Assembly: GCA_037447655.1 (NCBI GenBank)
Contig: JBBHKE010001966.1
Coordinates: 64,001 to 99,746 of the forward strand
From: Zygnema cylindricum
Lineage: Eukaryota > Streptophyta > Zygnematophyceae > Zygnematales > Zygnemataceae
Direction of reading: 5' to 3'
DNA: 35,746 nt
Position numbers and translations under genes: made by a program. Positions 31,761 to 35,746 of the stretch are shown one piece after another. The notes beneath the pieces were generated by a model. The model saw only the letters and a program-made list of their open reading frames with translations, was not told where the DNA came from and made no database searches. Each line of letters starts with the position of its first letter. Positions within the stretch are counted from its first letter, which is position 1.

Positions 31761-34700
31761 GTTATTGCTAAGCGTTGTTGTAATTTATGTAACATTTGTT
31801 GTTATCGCTAACAAATTGTGTAGTTTAAGTTACATTTCTTGTTATCGCTAACAATTTGTGTAGTTTAAGTTACATTTCTTATTATCGCTAACAATTTGTG
31901 TAATTTAGATAACAATTCTTGTTATCGCTTAATGTTTGGTTAATTTAGGTATTAATTTTTTTATCGCTAACAATTTGTGTAATTTAGGAAACAATTCTTG
32001 TTATCGCTAACTGTTTGTGTAACCTAGGTCAAAATTCTTGTTATCGCTAACAATTTGTGTAAGTTAGGTAACAATTCCTGTAAGCGCAAATAGTTTGTGT
32101 AATTTAGGAAACAATTCTTGTTATGGCTAACAGTTTGTGTAATTTAGGTAACAATTCTTATTATCGCTAACAATTTGTGTAATTTAGGTAACAATTCTTT
32201 TATCGCTAACAGTTTATGTAATTTAGGAAACAATTCTTGTTATCGCTTAGTGTTTGTGTAATTTAGGCAAAATTCTTGTTATCGCTAAGAGTTTTTGTAA
32301 TTTAGGTAACAATTCTTGTTATCGCTAACAGTTTGTGTAATTTAGCTAGCAATTCTTATTATCGCTAACAGTTTGTGTAATTTAGGTAAGAATTTCTTGT
32401 TATCACTAACTGTTTTTGTAATTTAGGTAACAATTCTTGTTATCGCTAAGAGTTTGTGTAACTAAGGTCACAATTCTTGTTATTGCTAACAATTTGTGTA
32501 GTTTAAGTTATAATTCTTATTATCGCTAACAGTTTGTGTAATTTAGATAAAATTCTTGTTATCGCTTAATGATTGGTTAATTTAGGTAACAATTCATGTA
32601 AGCGCAAACAATATATGTAATTTAGAAAGAATTCTTGTTATCGCTAACTGTTTGTGTAATTTAGGTAACAATTCTTGTTATCGCTAACCGTTTGTGTAAT
32701 TTAGGAAACAATTTTTGTTATCGCTAACTGTTTGTGTCAATTTAGATAACAATTCTTGTTATCGCTAACAATTTTTGTAATTTAGGTAACAATTCTTGTT
32801 ATGGCTACAGTTTGTGTAAGTTTAGGTCACAATTCTGTTATCGTTAACTGTTTGTGTAATTTAGGTAGCAATTTTTGTTATCGCTAACAGTTTGTTTAAT
32901 TTAGGTGAGAATTTCTTGTTATCACTAACTGTTTTTGTAATTTAGGTAACAATTCTTGTTATCGCTAAAAGTTTGTGTAATTTAGGTCTTAATTCTTGTT
33001 ATCGCTACAATTTGTGTAGTTTAAGTTACAATTCTTGTTATCGCTAACTGTTTGTGTAATTTAGTAACAATTCTTGTTATTGCTAACTGTTTGGTTAACT
33101 TAGGTAACAATTCTTGTTATCGCTAACCGTTTGTGTATTTAGTAAACAATTCTTGTTTTCGCTAACTGTTTGTGTAATTTAGGTAATAATTTTGTTATCG
33201 CTAACAGTTTTTGTAATTTAGGTATTAATTCTTGTATCGCTAACAGTTTGTGTAATTTAGAACACAATTCTTGTTATTGCTAACATTTGTGTAGTTTAAG
33301 TTACAATTCTTGTTATCGCTAACAATTTGTGTAGTTAAAGTTATAATTCTTGTTATCGCTAACTTTTTTGTATAATTTAGGTTACAATTCTTGTTATTGC
33401 TAACCGTTTGGTTAACTTAGGTAACAATTCTTGTTATCGCTAACCGTTTGTTTAATTTAGGAAACAATTCTTGTTATCGCTAATAGTTTTTGTAATTTAG
33501 GTAAAAATCTTGTTATCGCTAACAGTTTGTGTAATTTTAGGTGAGAATTGCTTGTTATCGCTAACAATTTTTGTAATTTAGGTAACATTTCTTGTTATTG
33601 CTAATAGTTGGTATAATTTAGGTCACAATTCTTGTTATCTTTAACAATTTGTGTAGTTTAAACTACATTCTTGTGATCGCTAACAATTTGTGTAGTTTAA
33701 GTTACAATTCTTGTTATCGCTAACTGTGTGTGTAATTTAGGTAACAATTCTTGTAATCGCTAATAGTTTGTGTAATGTAGGTAACAATTTTTGTTATCGC
33801 TACCGTTTTTGTAAGTTAGGTAACAATTTTTGTTATCGCTAAGAATTTGTGTAGTTTAAGTTACAATTCTTGTTATCGCTAACAATTTGTGTAGTTTAAG
33901 TTACAATTCTTATTATCGCTAACAGTTTTCTGTACGTTAGGTAACAATTCTTGTTATCGCTAACTGTTTGGTTAATTTAGGTAACAATTCTGGTTATCGC
34001 TAATTGTTTGTGTAATTTAGGTCACAATTTTTGTTATCGCTAATAGTTTGTGTAAAGTAGGTAAAAATTCTTGTTATCGCTAACCGTTTTTGTAATTTAG
34101 GTAACAATTCTTGTTATCGCTAACAATTTGTGTAGATTAAGTTACAATTCTTGTTATCGCTAACAAATTGTGTAGTTGAAGTTACAATTCTTATTATCGC
34201 TAACAATTTGCGTAATTTAAGTTACAATTCTTGTTATCGCTAACTGTTTGTGTAATTTAAGGTAAAAAAATTTGTTATCGCTAACTGTTTGTGTAATTTA
34301 GGTAAGAATTCTTGTGTATTGCTTACTGTTTGGTTAACTTAGGTAACAATTCTTGTTATCGCTAACCGTTTGTGTAATTTAGTAAACAATTATTGTTATC
34401 GCTAACTGTTTGTGAAATTTAGGTAACAATTCTTGTTATCGCTAACAGTTTTTGTAATTTAGGTAACAATTCTTGTTATCGCTAACAGCTTGTGTAATTT
34501 AGGTAAGAATTTCTTGTTATCACTAACAGTTTTTGTAATTTAGGTAACAATTCTTGTTATCGCTAACAGTTTGTGTAATTTAGGTCACAAATATTGTTAT
34601 GGCTAACAATTTGTGTAGTTTAAGTTACAATTAATGTTATCGCTAACATATGTGTAGTGTAAGTTACAATTTTTGTTATCGCTAACGTATTTATGTAATT

Positions 34701-35746
34701 TAGGTAACAATTCTTGATATTGCTAACTGTTTGGGTAACTTAGGTAACAATTCTTGTTATCGCTAACTGTTTGTGTAATTATGGTAACAATTCTTGTTTC
34801 TGCTAACTTTTTGGCTAATTTAGGTAACAATTTTGTTATCGCTAACAGTTTTTATAATTTAGGTAACAATTCTTGTTATCGCTAACAGTTTGTGTAATTT
34901 AGGTCACAATTCTTGTTATCGCTAACTGCTTGTGTAATTTAGGTAAGAATTTCTTGTTATCACTAACAGATTTTGTAATTTAGGTAACAATTCTTGTTAT
35001 CACTAACAGTTTGTGTAAATTAGGTCAGAATTCTTGTTATCGCTGACAATTTGTGTAGTTTAGTTACAATTCTTGTTATCGCTAACTGTTTGCGTAATTA
35101 AGGTAACAATTTTTGTTATTGCTAACTGTTTGTGTAATTTAGGCAACAAATTTTTTATCGCTAACTGTTAGGTTATTTTAGGTAACAATTTTTGTTATCG
35201 CTAACCGTTTGTGTAATTTAGGAAACAATTCTTATTATCGCTATCCGTTTGTGTAATTTAGGTAACAATTATTGTTATCGCTGACAGTTTTTGTAATTTA
35301 GGTAACAATTCTTGTTATCGCTAACAGTTTGTGTAATTTAGGTGAGAATTTTTTGTTATCACTAACAATTTTTGTAATTTAGGTAACAATTCTTGTGATC
35401 CCTAACAATTTGTGTAGTTTAAATTACAATTCTTGTTATCGCTAACTGTTTGGTTAATTTAGGTAACAATTCTTGTTATCGCTAACTGTTTGTGTAATTT
35501 AGGTGAAAATTCTTGTTATTGCCAACAATTTGTGTAAGTTAGGTAACAATTCCTGTAAGCGCAAACAGTTTGTGTAATTTAGGAAACAATTCTTGTTATG
35601 GATAGTAGTTTGTGTAATTTAGGTCAAAATTCTTGTTATCGCTAACCGTTTGTGTAATTTAGGAAACAATTCTTGTTATCGCTAACAGTTTTTGTAATTT
35701 AGGTAACAATTATTGTTATCGCTAATAGTTTGTGTAATTTAGTTCA

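Larger units (their letters stand above)
22415..35746 (+). repeat. Right arm of the same 40-bp satellite array
   Basis: Same unit, variant classes and orientation as the left arm, resuming directly after the retrotransposon with a partial unit and running to the window end. Broken only by a 63-bp foreign insertion at 30551-30613. A severely shortened unit occurs at about 24834-24849 (16 bp between successive TTGTTAT motifs). Units with GAATTTCTTGTTATCAC (one base longer than standard) are common after about 28.1 kb. Single-base insertions and deletions are frequent from about 29.8 to 33.8 kb, unlike the register-locked start of the left arm. No gene is visible here. Confidence 0.97.

Noticed and set aside
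1-35746. CRISPR array
   Set aside because: The repeats are directly adjacent with no unique spacers, and the context is eukaryotic.
1-35746. CENP-B box
   Set aside because: I found no unit with the TTCG...CGGG pattern.

Overview
The window is a eukaryotic satellite array broken by one degraded Ty1/copia-type LTR retrotransposon. No cellular gene, tRNA, rRNA, CRISPR array or bacterial-type operon can be supported. Satellite of about 40 bp per unit fills 1-16983 and about 22415-35746, all head to tail in the same orientation. Together that is roughly 750 units, about 30% G+C by the consensus. A typical unit lies at 1379-1418. The setting looks like heterochromatin (centromeric, pericentromeric or a chromosome-arm block). 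The species cannot be named from the sequence. Some copia polyprotein motifs remind me more of invertebrate copia elements than of plant ones, but that is a weak inference.

Left array (1-16983). Units fall into recurring variant classes. The classes recur in fixed order, giving higher-order repeats (HORs) of several sizes: three near-identical 480-bp (12-unit) blocks at 1621-3060, a 520-bp (13-unit) block near 8550-9590, 9-unit and 8-unit blocks at 11.3-12.0 kb, and a kilobase-scale block seen at about 0.26-1.2, 3.2-4.1, 5.2-6.4 and 8.7-9.7 kb. One exact 55-bp duplication (4454-4563) breaks the 40-bp register.

Retrotransposon (16984-22413). The layout is left LTR, leader, gag-pol, polypurine tract, right LTR. 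The polyprotein order is Gag, CCHC zinc knuckle, aspartic protease, HHCC plus DDE integrase, reverse transcriptase, RNase H, which is the Ty1/copia order. The whole coding region, 17763-21962, lies in one reading frame. It is interrupted by four in-frame stops (18276, 19761, 20358, 21189) and I found no frameshift, so it is a recently inactivated pseudogene. The two LTR copies differ at about 12 positions over 297 bp plus repeat-number changes. The right copy stops just after the TATA box, near the expected start of R, and joins satellite whose HOR context does not match the left flank. The 3' end of the element was therefore probably lost in a deletion or exchange.

Right array (22415-35746). 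Same satellite and orientation, with its own HORs (about 640-bp offsets at 26.0/26.6 kb and 31.0/31.65 kb; a block shared by 22417-22675 and 31261-31518; a block shared by 26.58-27.0 and 28.78-29.3 kb). One precise 63-bp non-satellite insertion with two hairpins lies at 30551-30613. From about 29.8 to 33.8 kb single-base indels become common, reflecting either older sequence or consensus errors in a repeat assembly. The remaining open frames, including those on the minus strand of the satellite and overlapping the LTRs, are not genes.
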